From assembly GCF_023856365.1 (NCBI RefSeq), contig NC_064538.1, forward strand, positions 16,966,935-17,030,934: 64,000 nt of DNA. The letters are read 5' to 3'. Below, piece by piece: positions 30,401 to 44,900 of this stretch. Position 1 is the first letter of the stretch; the number at the start of each line of letters is the position of its first letter. Below the pieces are notes generated by a model. It was not told the origin of the DNA. It did no database searches and saw only the letters and a program-made list of their open reading frames with translations. Made by a program: the position numbers and the translations under genes. Source of the DNA: Brienomyrus brachyistius. Lineage: Eukaryota; Chordata; Actinopteri; Osteoglossiformes; Mormyridae.

Positions 30401-33400
30401 CATGAAAGAATTGTCTTAACCTACAATTTAGGAAAAAAAATCAGTTTTACTGAAAACACAGGGTATCACCTCTGATTTGCTGAATCGGTTCAATTCTGAT
30501 TCATAAGGTCCTGATTTGATTTGATCTGATTCAATAACAATTCGATTAGGAATCTTTTGATTACAATACCAATTTTGCTAGACAGGAAAGAAATTCTCTG
30601 AGAAGTAATGTTGTAAATTGCACAAGGAAACCTCTAACCAGGTGCATTACTAAAAATAATAATATGTAGTTTAAGAATTGACCCTAAAACAGCTACATGA
30701 ACGAACTTGTTTAACATGACCAATAAGCTTTGGATTGGATGTTTTTGCAGACTGCGCATGTGGATGATGTATGTGGATGTGGTTTCAGAGATTTGTGGTC
30801 TTTTCACACTATTTCACCTCCACTTGTGTATAGCCAAAATACAGCCAGATATCTGCCTTTAGGCTTGACAGCACCTTCAGTGCAGCGCCACCCGCCATGT
30901 TTTTTTTTAATCTGTTTTTGTTGCACGAGGCTGGCCACATGACACCAATGGGGTTAAAGCTTCACTTCCACTGAATAGGCCACAGACTGTAAAAGGTATA
31001 TATTAAAACCTCAGGGTTTTATGAAATTGATATTGAATTATGCAATCGATTTGAATCTGAGTAACCTATTTTTGTAAAACCTTTCTGCCATATAGTCGGT
31101 ATCAATGCTCTTCCTGCCTGTCCAAACATCCACTTCCCCCCCCACCCGAAACCTATATACAGCATATTTCTTCTGCAAAATGAAGCCAGCAAACTGGACC
31201 TATTTGCCATTTGCTTGTCAGACTGGAAGGCCAGCAACGCGATTACAAAGCCACCTCATCCACTCCATGTCGAAATCACAGCCTGGGTGAAATTTCATAA
31301 ACCGTAGTGATGTGGAAAAGCACCTTGAAAATGAGAGAGAAATTAACAGCAGACCCCGGCTGAACCGCGACACATAGCGTCCTCACAGAACTGAGGATTA
31401 CTCAGCCAAGCACACAGTGAAATGAAGTTTTTATTCATGCCAGCTTACTTTATGCAAGAGGAAGCAATGTGAAACGGCACAGAGAACAGCGTAAATACAC
31501 CCTGTGCTGCAGAAACTTGTCATAATAACAGGCTCTCCTGCAGGGTTTTACAGGGCCTGCGAGGTGACCCAGGCAACAAAAATGTTATTACAGAGCTCTC
31601 CTTCCTGTCTCTAGCCAGATACTCTAGCACTGCAGAAGGGGGACATAGATACCCAGAGCAGCACATCGCAAGAGCAGCACGCCACACCAGCTGGAACAGG
31701 GAGCCAATGCAAGATAGATTTATGTAACATGTGCTCTTTTCATGTGCATGTGACTGCATCACGCTTAATGGGAACTGGAGAGACAATGCCGGAAGAAGAA
31801 AAATAGAACCCCCCCCCCCCCCTCCCCCCCTACGTTTTCTACAAAACTGATACAGGCAAACCAAAAATTTACATCAAGCAGGATATGCTTCAAGGCTCAG
31901 GGCTAGGAGAGGAGGGTATATGATGAGAGAGCAGCCGCCACCCCCACAGAGGAGAGGCATGGCGGCCCCCACGGCACCCCAGACCGTGGCCTTTGTCAGG
32001 CCACAGTGAGCCTTTGATCAAATGTGAGGCTCACTGCTGATTACTGAGGTTTTGTTTGGATGGGGGCTAAAAAAGCAGAGGGCCGCACCCCCCATCCCCC
32101 AAGCCAGAGCACACAGAAAGCCTGCCCACAAAGACAAACAGCAATAAATTACTCCATAATTACAGCACCCATGAGCAGCGGTCTTCTGGAAAGCGGTTTG
32201 AGAAGTCCAAATGAATGGAGCAGTTGGTCTGCATGGCTGTCCGTAATTAAGGGGCGCACACATGCAGGCAAGCTTAGGCCAGCGAAGCATGAATATCAAA
32301 GAACACTGTGTCTTGAATTGCAAAGCTCAATTAGGGATTACAAAGATGGGTCATACCAGGGAAGTTTCAAAGTCATTAATAATTGGAGTTCACTAACAAA
32401 CAAATTACCTTAAAAAGTCACTACGGTGGTTGTCTTTAGCATTTAGTCAGGAGGGAGATGGGCTAACTGCCGGTTAATAATTTTTTATTTTTAAAAAAAG
32501 CAGTTCCTGGTACCATCTGGAGGATATGCTGTATCAATAACTATCTCCAGAGATAGACCGTGACGGCATGGAACTAGAAGGCCGCACAGCTGGCCTCTAA
32601 GGCATTGTAATAACAAAACAGCTCATACTGTGATCACTGCTAGGAGGCAGGACACTCCACCCACACCTCTGACCGTTTACAATCAAGCAAACAGAAGTTA
32701 TTGGATACTTTGAACACAAACAGGAAGGTTTTCCGGACAGCCGAGGAGCTACAGGGTCAGCATACAGATGTAAATACTCTTTGTAGATTACAGACTGGGG
32801 GAGGTCACACCTCCATTGACCATTTGGTTTATATCCAATAACACGTGATTTTTTTTTTTTTGCAGTCTTGATTTATATCATCCCAAATCACTGGGAAATG
32901 CGTGTGGTCTGCTTTATGGCAGCTGATAATTTTATGTATGTTTTTATTCCCGTGTCTTGCCAAATTTAGACTTCAGCATGTAGCAGCTCTTCAGGGCATT
33001 CAGAAGGTCCGAGCAATTTAAATAAACACAGCCCTTTCATGTAATGGTTTGCGGAAGTTATGTAGGACACACGCGAAGGAGTGTGTAGATCAAGGTCCTT
33101 CCTCATAGCATTAGGCTCAGTTTTTTTTTTTAAAAAAAAAAAAAAAACAATATGCAAAGCTCTTAAAGCACGATAACCATTTCAAACTGGAGATGAAAGC
33201 ATGTGTGTTTCACACCTACAAGGTTCTCTTTCCTGTTTCTGTTTGAAACAACGCTGAAATAAATTAACACCACAAAACTCAAAATCGGAAAATACAGAAT
33301 CCCAGACGGGTTTTCTAATATTCTTTTTTTAAACCTATGTTCAAACCTAGGCCAGGAGCCAAAGCCACCGTTGCTTTTACCATTAACCCAAAAAGACAAT

Positions 33401-36400
33401 CAAAGTAGGTGTGTGGTACTCCCTCCCCACAGAACAGACAAGGGACAACGCATGCATATACAGAGAAAACAAATGAAGTGCCCACACCTTCATTCAGCAA
33501 TCACGCTTCCCGATGGCATCCTTTCACCAACGGGTAGGACAGAATCGGTCCGAGCGGAGATACGGAAACACACAGGGGAACGAGATAAACAACCCCTAAG
33601 CCAACAAGCTGAAAGTGGCAGTTCACCAGTGAGGCAGCTGACCAGCAAACAAGCCATAAAAGCTTGAATTTACCCAGCGGAAGTGGATCCCTTCCCAGCA
33701 CCACAAGGCTGCTCAGTAATCTGGCCACACTGCTTCAACCATAACAGCAGCCATTAAAGTAACCTCGGACCATAAAATCTTCTCTGAACTGCCCCCGAAA
33801 AAGGGTTAAAAGAAGCCACTCCTCTCACCCCAAATGGCTAAAGGAATTTTGGCTGGTTCTGAAAAGGGAGGGGGGTGAGGGGGATCCCTAATTTGAAGTG
33901 CTGCAAAGGAATGCTCATGCATGTGGAGGTGGCTTTGACTCCCACAGCTATTTCCAAAATCAGACTAAACGGACGGAGGCCATGTTACCAACAGACTCCA
34001 ACACAGCTCTGGAGTGACCAAGCCCAAGCACCGGAAGAGGGCTTGGAGTCAAAAACCACATTTTTAAACGCCAGCTGACACCAAGTACATGCCGTTAACA
34101 ATAAGCACTATAATAAATATCCCTAATGAACACTTTCTAAAATACCAAGACTTGAAGGTCAGAGTTTGAGAGGAGTGTAGGCCCTACAATCAAGTGCAGA
34201 CTTTCCAGGCACCACCCCCCACCAAACTGGCCCCTTAAGCATTCTATTGGAATGGGGGTGGTGGTATATGGACTAAATTTCTTAGGGGAGACCTCGGAAG
34301 GGGGTGGGAGGTGGGGAGGGTCAACTGTCCATCACATCCCTCTCCTGATACAGCACACATGCACACCCCAGCCACAGAAACTAGTTTTCAAGAAAGAAAA
34401 TCCACTTAATAAAATGAGTTTACAAGCCACATAATATGCTCAAGTCACAGACCGGTCATATAGTTAGACATATAAAATAACAGTTTGTGCAAGCCTTTAG
34501 CTACAAGGCCCCTGTACTAGGGGAGTCTGGCAGTTTATGTATGACATGCCAAATCAGTCAGAGTTATCACAACTGATAAGCTGTTGCTAGGCAAGTAATA
34601 GGTTAACACACAACACACTAACTATAGCTCCTGGTACTGCTATACATGCCCTTTCTCTTTACTGTGCTTGTCCATCTGTGTATATGCATGTTCTGACCAT
34701 CCGTGTCCTCTGCTTTCCTCCCCACAGGTCAGGCCCCAGGCCCCATCTGAGCTATAGTGCTGGATCAGTGCCATGGAAGCGTGACATTGTGGATGTGGCT
34801 TACAGTCTATGACATCATAACTGTGTTGTTGAACTGAATGTAATAAGATCACTATGAAGAGCAGAAAGTGAATCGCACTTTGAAAACAAGTTAATTCCTG
34901 CAGCCACAAACAGGCTTGCATACTTAAACAGGTAGGTTATATTAGAAAACCCAGTTATGCCAGAACATAGATTTTAGGGCCAGGTTTATAAAGAGAACAC
35001 CACAATACACATGGTACCATTTTCTTTCTGCAGCAGGATCTCTGACAAGGGATTAACAAGGGATTAACCTCCATCCCCTCCCATCCATGAGTACCAAAAA
35101 GCAACACGGCACTCTGTGTTGGCCTTCTGTGTGTGGTGTACCATAGTGTCATTTGCGCAGAGACAGAGCAACAAGAGAGAAAGAAAGAAAAAGTTCGAAA
35201 CAACAAGAAAAACCAGCTTCACCATTTCTTCAATCACAGAGGTTGAGGGACAAACAGAGCTTGTGCCAGCAGCCCTTCACACGGGAACACCACTAGGGCA
35301 AGGTGGCAACTTCAGGTCAAGCACTTTTAAATAAAAGGTCACACGCAAGCAGACTAATATGATTAATAGGACCCTCCCCCCAGATCTTAGAAAATGAGCC
35401 ACAGGTACGGACACTGAGAAAGGGCACAGAACTGCATGGAAAGCTGCACCCATTGCATACAGCTCACTGTAGTCACCTGTCAGCGACTAACAGCTCAAAT
35501 CTGAAACCTACAAACACCACCAAACAGACAAGATAGAAAACTATAGTGTCAGCAAACAGCGAATCTAACCAGACATTTAATCACGTCAAAGTTACTATGA
35601 GCTTTAATATAGTTCCCAGAAAAACCTCATTCTCCAAGGCTGACGTGGCAGAAATTGATTCTGTGACTGAAAATGGATTCAAAAGGTGTGGGCGTACATA
35701 AAGAACTGTATTAACAATTACACAAAAGAAAATAACCATGACTAATAACTTCCATTCATCCTCCTGGGTAAAATGGCAGGTTTTACCATTTTTCTTCCAC
35801 CAATAACTATCAAAACACAAAACAAGAAAATGAAATCTAGCACAATATTATGGAGGGGAAAACAAAGCAGGGTAAAATAAGTTTCTATATTTCTATATAA
35901 GTTTCTATACATGAACACATGGTAACAGACTTAGCAATGAACACACCATACTTCCTCTCAATAATCAGCCTCATTAGGAGTTAGACTGTACCTCTGACTA
36001 ACATGTAAAATCAGATAAAGCTCAGAATTAAAATTGACAAATCTATTACACATAATTGCCCTGCGATGGGCTGGCCCCCCATCCTGGGTTGTTCCCTGCC
36101 TCGTGCCCGTTGCTTCCGGGATAGGCTCCGGACCCCCCGCGACCCAGTAGGATAAGCGGTTTGGAAAATGGATGGATTACACATAATGCATGCAAATTCA
36201 TATGACAAAATACAGGCGTACAATTCCACAAGCGATGTGTATGGAAATTACCTTGGATAAATCAACTGAAAAAAATCCTTGAATTTCAAATGGCCATAAA
36301 AATAAAACAAACAAAAATGACCTTGACACATTTCAGCACTCATCTCCTCAAGGCTTGACAGACACAGATCTTGTATAACTTGGTACAATATAATACTCCT

Positions 36401-39400
36401 ACAACCAACATAAGTGAAGCTATGCACATTTCAGGAAGAAAAAACTGAAGTTACTATCTTAATAGTGAACACAGACAGCTGAGGAGCCCTGGGTTCTTCT
36501 GAACCAAAACGGCATTACAACAAAGTGTACTATTCAAAGGAAACTCAGAATATTGAACAGCTACCTAGACAAAGCACAATAGGAATAGCAGGTAAAGGAT
36601 TTATGATAGCTATCCAACTCCATTCAGGACTGTATACCTCTATAAATACTGCCTTTGATTTGAACTTGTAACTCGAAAATTCTGAGTTCCTAGTTGGAAA
36701 TTTCAACTGGAATGCTCCCTGAAGTTGGAATTCTGACTTGGAAATAGGGAGGAATCTTCACCACCCCGACCTCAGAATTCAAAATGGCTTCATCAACAGA
36801 AGTTGTAATTTTATATTGTTTTATTAGTCTTATTTGTATCTCATTAAATTAGTTGTACACACAGTACTGTCCAACTGCTATCTGTGGACATGTTGCTATG
36901 TTGGCCAGTGTATTTATGCGCAGAATAACACATAATGTGTTTAGACATGCACCGACTGCACTTTCTTGGCCAATTTCTTGGCCAATTCCAATTTCCAATT
37001 CCAATTGGAAGTTGGAAGATTGCGAGTATGACCTACCGTTACAAATTTTTGCTGATTCCGATTTTTTTTCTAAGAACGATAATCGACAGCATATTCAAAT
37101 GGAAATCTAATTTTTTTTCAATGCAAATTTTTCATTAAAAAAAAATGGCCAAATCTTGCAATTACCCCCAAACAGACTCAAACACGTTTTTAAATATTTA
37201 ACTGAAAGTAAGTTGCTGTAAACCTATCAGACATACTTTACCAAACAAGAGCAGGTACAACAGATTTCAATAACAAAAAAGTGAGTTACTTATATCATTT
37301 TCCAGTATGTTTAAATTTACCAGATAACATGACACTGACATTATTCCTCTTTTTTTTACTCAGTTAAAAAAGAATGTCCATAGCCTACAAACCTCCAACT
37401 AAAACTGAAGTGTAGTATATTCTTCTAAATAATAATGGATGAAGGTTAATAATTATATAACATTACACATAATGCACATACAATTCATACATCGCTAGTA
37501 AACTAGATCAAGATCAAGGTTAAGGTTCTGCTGAAACCTTAGCTAGCTTTTAATGGTTCATTTTCCAAATTATCTAGTATATATTTAACAATCAGTTTAA
37601 AATTTACCTCTGAGGTTTCACCATGTTTTCGTAGTGGTTCCCCCATGATTTACTTTGGCTTTACATGTGCTACAAATTGCAAGCTTTCTGTCGTCTTCAC
37701 TCAAACTGAAGAACTTGCAGGTTAACAACATGCTAGCAGGCGGTTGTGAGGCTATTGTCTGCACCGCTGTAGGCATGACATGCGGCGCATGCGTGAGTCG
37801 AGCCAGTTTGGTAATGGAAATACATGAGATTGACAGACCAATCTCTGGGAGAGGCCAAGCACACCAAAAATTGGCCGATTCCAGTCCCAGACCGGTTGAC
37901 CAGTACATCTCTAATTGGTATCAACTGATATTGACTAAAAATGGGTAACAATTAACCAGGCTAAAACTGGGGCCTATTTCAGAAAGCAGGATTTATTTTT
38001 TAGCCAGATAACATGTTGTATTTAAAGTAGTCTTGGCTAAATGTAAGTGAAAGAGGATAAAGGTAATTTAAACTGGAGCAAATTAAATCTGATAGGTTAT
38101 CTGGGAGCTGTTTTTGAAACAGGTCCCTGGTATTGCTAAATGACTGACTTGCTGTACTGGAACGCGATTCATTTGTGCGACATCATTCCCAGTTCCTAGT
38201 AAATGGAATGCAGCATTAAAAAAACCAATTATATACACAGTGAATAGTTCACTTGATAAACCTTTAAAATTCATAAAACTGCTTTAACAAAGTATTTAGC
38301 ATTTTCAATAGACCATGATCATAGTAGTAAGAATCGAGCCCACAACTCTGAAGGTGCCAAGACCTCTGTGCTGCCCCAATTTGATAGAAAAACATGATTT
38401 GTTCCAGTTTAACAGAAGATGGTTGGCTCATGCCTTAATAATCAGACGGGCTCCCTGATCGCCTTCTTTCTCACTCCTACCCTGAGGTAAAATTGACCCC
38501 AAAGGCACATGGCAGGTGACTTCTCATAGTAACATAATTATTGTAGGAGCATGTAAGAGTTAAGCTGCATTCCATTAACCTCGAAGGTCAGTACTCGGAA
38601 CTGGGAATGACGTCTCACACGAGTTAACAGCGTTCTAGTACAGCAAGTCGCAAAGCCATTTAACAATACCAGGGACACGTTTGAAAAAGCGAGTTTTCTA
38701 GCTTAGCCAGATGACTTGTCAGACTTACTTTATCCCAGTTAAAATGGCAGTCATCTCCATTTACTTATATTTAGCCCACAGTATCTTGGCCACTTAAGCA
38801 ATCCTGCTTAATGAAACAGGTCCCAGTTATTTAACATTATTAGAGATATCAGTAGTTAACACATTACACAGTATTTTGCTCATAAAAACACCACAGCAAC
38901 ACGTCCACAGATAGCAGTTGGACAGTACTGTGTGTACTACCGATTTAATGAGCCACAAATAAGACGCAAGTACTAATGAACAGAATAGAATTTCAGCTTT
39001 AACTTCTGTTGATAAAGGGTGCAGCCACCTTGAATTTTGAGCTTGAGTTGTGGAGATTCCTCTGACTTCATAAGTTGGAATTCTGACTTTAGGGGGCATT
39101 CCAACTGAAATTTTCAGTTAGGAACTCAGAATTTATGAGTTAAGAGTTGAGATGGAATGCAACATTGGTTCTTTAGCACCATTAGTGCCTGATGAGCTGG
39201 CTCTAGGACCCAGACGGACTGCAGATAAGACAGACCATAAACAGACTAGAGCCTCTAAACACACTTAACACCTTTTCCAGCACTCACAAACACTCTGATG
39301 TTTGCTTTAATGACAGCTTGTGTCAATAGGGTGTTAGTTTTCAAGTAATTTACACATTGACTGCTAAACTGTGTGAGACTATTTACATAAAGCACAGTGT

Positions 39401-41964
39401 CACATACCCTGTGGATCACACTGTGATAACCATTGATAAAGCACCATTGTTAGGTTTCAGAACACGGCAGGCTGACCCTGGAGGAAGGGCCGAGCACCCG
39501 GATGCATGCCTAGCATGGAGAATGCAACCCGACTGGCTACATGAAGTCATATGCATACACAGGCATCAAACCGGACCAGAGTCCCTGCGAACGACTATGG
39601 GGCGGGGACTGACTGACAAAAAAAAAAAGTTTCAGTGAGTCAAAAAAAGGCAAAAACAACTTGGGCGTATGACTGCAGGACAAACTACACCGTAACGGGC
39701 ACGGGACAGTCTCAGGGCTGAATACTTCGAAAGAAACAAAGATTCTTTTCTCATCCTGCCGAGAACAAGGGATAGATGAAAACGAATCTGTGGGATAAAC
39801 CCTAGCCCTCCTGAGACAGCCAGGGGCCACTGGGTGACAGGGTGGAGGTAGATTTAATTTCCCCAAATAAACATGCATATTTCGGCTATTGAAAAGGTAC
39901 AGAGAAGTCAGTCGAGGTTAAAAAGGGGATCATTTGACATCCCAATTCACATGTTAAAGAAATCAAATTTTATTCAGTGCTCTCAGAATAAAAAGCATTG
40001 CTCAACATATTCCTTTGACAAGCCACTGTTTTGCCTAAGGATTAGTGCTTTAACCAAGACAAGCCAACAAAACATCATGAGGGTTATAAACTCTTTGGCT
40101 TCTTTGAGGATGGCTGCCCATGCATACTAAATGAAATAAAAGTAAAAATGCAGTTTAAAATCACGCAATCAGTCCATTAATATATGTATGCATGTAACTG
40201 CAATTTCTCATTTAAACATACAGGGTGAGTCTAAGTTCAACATCAGGGATACACGAACAGAGGCTCGTCAGGGCATGTTCCCCATGCCGGAAGCAGATAA
40301 TGTATAATGTTTCTCAATGAGATGAAGCTGTTAAACATGGCTTCAGCAACAGCTGCTTCACACCCCCGGGCCACCTGCCTGCTTGGTCGGCGATTTCGCG
40401 ACAATATTTTTTCCAAAAATTAGGCTCGCAATTAACCAGCAGATCCATGGTGTTGGAGGCAAGGGGCGCCCACTTTGGACCAACGAGGCGTTAGAAGGCA
40501 TTGTATAAACACAAGCTATGGTTACACGTGCAGGTGCTGAAGACACAGGTAGGCATATCAGAAAAACTTCATTTGGCTCAAAGATGAAGAAACCTCCCTT
40601 CTAAGTAGGACTAAGCAAGACTTCCAACCACCAATGCCCCCGATTTACACCTGGCATATGCATTCCCTTACAATGACCATCGATACCTCTATGTTAAATG
40701 TAGTCATTTTTCATAAATAAACATAAACAGCAATTCCTTTTATTTGTTCAAAGTGTTACAAGATGTATCAAGTCATTGGGAGATCAAATCAGACACTCCC
40801 CACCCCTCCATCCCCATGGCAACAGGCTAACACCACAACAAGAGCAGCAGAGCTCATCCTAAATCGATCAACGATCAATAAACAGGAGAACAGGCCGGCC
40901 TACTTCTGGATCCGTAGCAGATTAATTTTCATGAATAAAAATTCCTGATGAAAACTGTTTTACAAAACGATCCAATTTACCCTGACACCCCTGGATTAAC
41001 CCCATGCCATGCACAGGCATAATTGCCCCCCCCCCTCCCCAGAACAGGTGAAGCTGCAGGGAAGTCCACAGGACCATGGCCTTCATGGTGAGCAGAGAGA
41101 GCTCTAAACAGACAGTATACACCGACACCCAAAACCGGCCTACCCTCACAGGGGCTCATGCAGCACTGCCCAAGAACCCCAGCCCGTACCTACTCCTACT
41201 CCTACAGCAGATGTGGTCGGCACTGACCTCTCTTTGGAGAACAGACTTAGTGTTTATTACGGTCTTTAAGTGTTTTCCCAATATAGGAACCTTTTTCAGG
41301 AACCAGGAAATTCAGTCAACTGTAGGCCCAAGGAGACTGCTCCTTTTTTCAGTTCCCAATCCAGAGGAGGTACTTTTCATTTGACTCACTTGGGTGAGGA
41401 TTATAGCGATAAACATTGCCAATTGGTTGACCACAAGCACCAGGGCTAACTTGGATATTACGCAGAAGTGCCAGAGAGAGACAGAAGTAGTGGAGCAAAA
41501 ATTAAGCAGATGTAATTTTTTTTGCATCTCAATTATATTAAATGCATCAATGAATACCTTTTTTGCTTGCATCACCATATTTCCACATCAGAATATTCAT
41601 TCAGCAACAGATTAGACAGAAGTATATATCACTGGTGCCAAAAGGGAGACTTGCCAGTGCTTATTAGCAGAACAATGTTACATCGTTTCTTATTCTGTGA
41701 AAAATGAAAGATTGATCTACTGGCAAGATGCAAGAATGAATTATAAACATATAAATTATAAAAAACAGGGGCCAAATAAAACAAAATACTACATCACGTT
41801 TTGAACAAATGCGGGACTCAAGTTACCCCATATATACACAACTTGACCCCCCAATAGCAAAAAAAAAACGTGTCACCTGTTCATCCTCCATTTGTAGTAC
41901 TATTACTCTTGTTATAGAACAGAAGCCATGGCAACCCCCAGGACAGCATCCCACCAATGAAAAC

Positions 41965-41996
<32 letters not shown>

Positions 41997-44900
41997 TACA
42001 TAGTTTTCATTGGTGGGATGCTGTCCTGGGGGTTCTTTCCTTTCCACAATTTGAGGACACTTTGTTGTGTGTCTTTGACCCTTTAATGATAATTTTTTTT
42101 AAAAAGCGCAATGGCTACACAAACATTAAAAAAGTCTCTACCTCTAAAAAAACAATAGTTCATCTTCACAGCTCTCCAGAGGCGCCAACTTCAAAACTCA
42201 GAATGTCACTAAACTGTTTGATCTTGATGCCACAGATCGGTATACCAGATGGGATCAAGTGGCAGCCGAACGTTCTAGAAAGCACTGGCTGGGTCATCCT
42301 GTCAATGCAGAACAAAGAACGTCACGTGACATTCCCATATTGCCACTCGAAACCCTCTGTGACTTGCGGGGAAACGGTTCAAGAGAGGAGAGTCCACTAG
42401 AATCACCACAGCAGCAGCCACTACAACTGGCTGTCCCCCGATTTCTAGAATAAATCGCTTCATTTGGGAGACAATCAGCAAATTCATTACAATGACAGCC
42501 TGCGCACAGAAGTGGAGGAATTATCTCCAGTGTTCCTGAAGACAGCAAATTTCAAGACTTCCTAAGAAAACAAACATTTTACCATACCGCCTCTCTAAGC
42601 CTCTATGATCTTCATTCTGATTCTCTTCTTTGAGTTTCATCTGCCTGACTGTCAGGCTGCACACAGACAATTCCACTCTAGCTGTCTGATGCATTTCCCT
42701 CTGGGCTGCTAATTGCATAACCTGTCAGTGACTCTGAGAAATCTCTCAGAAATCGGAAAGAGCTTTAGGGAGAACAATTTCTTCCAAGAGGGGCACAAAA
42801 ACCATAAAAACATTAGTGCTCTCCCTCTGCTTCAAATTCGGCAATAGCTCTGCAGGATAATTGCCTGCGCAGAAAAAATCCCAGGAGAATCTTTCCGTAA
42901 GTATAGCGCCATATGACAGAAATCAGATCTGCTCATCACTAACTTCCTGAAAGGCCATATAGGACACATGCAAAACTTGTCCATATATATTTTTAAAACC
43001 ATGCTTCTATGAAGATCATCCATGCAAGTGGACTTTCCAAAGTAGCACTATTGGAGCTGATATTAACATGAACAAACTCACACCTCCAAATCCAAATGAT
43101 TTTGGTTATCTTAGGAGTAAAAGTCCACAAGGTGGGCAGACAGCCCCTGAGGGCAGATGGTAGAGGCTTGAGAGCTGGTAGCAGCTCAAGCCATCTCACA
43201 GGTCAAGACAGAAAGTCAATGGAACCACCCTTTGCCTGGCATATTTGTCGATCACTAGGTAAATGAATAAGGAAAGGTTGATGCAGAAGTTATGCACCAT
43301 GTTTTGAGTCTGAAACTTTAAACAAATAGATTAATGATATATGATAGATATATGACTTTGTCTCAACTAGATTAAACTATAATCTGGGAACATTCAGTCC
43401 TCCAACACAAAGAAAATACAGTGTACATTCATACAGTACCAGTGAAAAGTTAGGACATACCAAGTCACCTGCAAAGGAGAGTGATAGTGTCACATTACAT
43501 GACCTGTCCACCTGACTAATCCTGCATTCAATTATCTCTTGAAAGTCGGAAATTCTGAGGTGCGTGACGTCACATCCAACCAATCTTCTGTTCAAGCTAC
43601 ACATCTCGGAACAAACATGGCTGCCTCCATGAATACGCTTTTGTGTGCTGTTGCTTTATATTTTAGCAGATTTGGTGTGAGATTCTTTTTTCCGAGACAA
43701 ACAAACAAGAAACACAAACTAGTCAAACCACATTAAAAGTTTTATAAAATATTTTAGTAGATCCATAGCGATTTTTTTTTTTTGAGAGGCAAACAAACTA
43801 GAAACAAAAGACATTTACAAGTCTGGTAAAAATCTGCTATTGCATGGTAGGATACCGTTTACGGTCATGATAAAATCGACCGTGTGCAGTTACACTTCAT
43901 CCATCCATCCATTTTCCAAACCGCTTATCCTACTGGGTCGCGGGGGGTCCGGAGCCCGTCCCGGAATCAATGGGCACGAGGCAGGGAACAATCCAGGATG
44001 GGGGGCCAGCCCATCGCAGGGCACACTCACACACCATTCACTCTCACATGCATTCCTACGGGCAATTTAGCAAGTCCAATTAGCCTCAGCATGTTTTTGG
44101 ATTGTGGGGGGAAACCGGAGTACCCGGAGGAAACCCCACAATGACATGGGGAGAACATGCAAACTCCATATACATGTAACCCAGTTGGAGACTCGAACCC
44201 AGGTCCCAGAGGTGTGAGGCAACAGTGCTAACCACTGCACCATCATGCCGCCCCTGCAATTACACTTATTACTATTAATTCATTTAACAAAATAAACATT
44301 TTTAAATAATAATAAAATAGAATTACTCTTGATGCTGTAAGCCGCCATGTTGAAATGACGTCACGGGAATCTCGGACAACAAAATTCTGTTCAACATCAA
44401 TGTCAGAAAGGAGGGGTGTTTCCAACGGGAAGTGACGTTTTTGTCCGAGTTCTGTCTCGGAGAGAGATAATCGAATGCAGGATTAAACCCAGCAGAGATG
44501 GTTTTGGAGGAGTCTGATCAGAAAGTGAAGGAAAAGTAGCCAATGAGTGCTCAGCATATATAGTTGACCCCCTTCAGGACAGATGGAAAAGTTTCCCAGG
44601 AGGCCACCTCATAAAACTGGCATATAGGAGACAGTAGGGTCAGCCAGTCCCTGAAGCAACTGGGATTAAGGCTTTTGCTCAATAGCCCAGTGGTGACATC
44701 ACGGGATTTGAACCAGAGACCTTCTGAGTCCAAACCCACAGAGCTGCTCCCCCCACCCCTAAATGAATTTTTTTTTTTTAAATACGTTTTTTGGTCAGCA
44801 CATAATTCCATATATGATATTTTGTAGTGGTTAAGTCTTTACAAGTATTCCAAGATGCCGAGAATAGTACAAGTAAATCTTTCTGGTTAGGTGTCTCCAA

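Noticed and set aside
41933..42034. Possible microRNA hairpin
   Set aside because: The perfect 35 bp stem with a microsatellite loop lacks the mismatches and loop type of a microRNA precursor, and no known seed is recognised.
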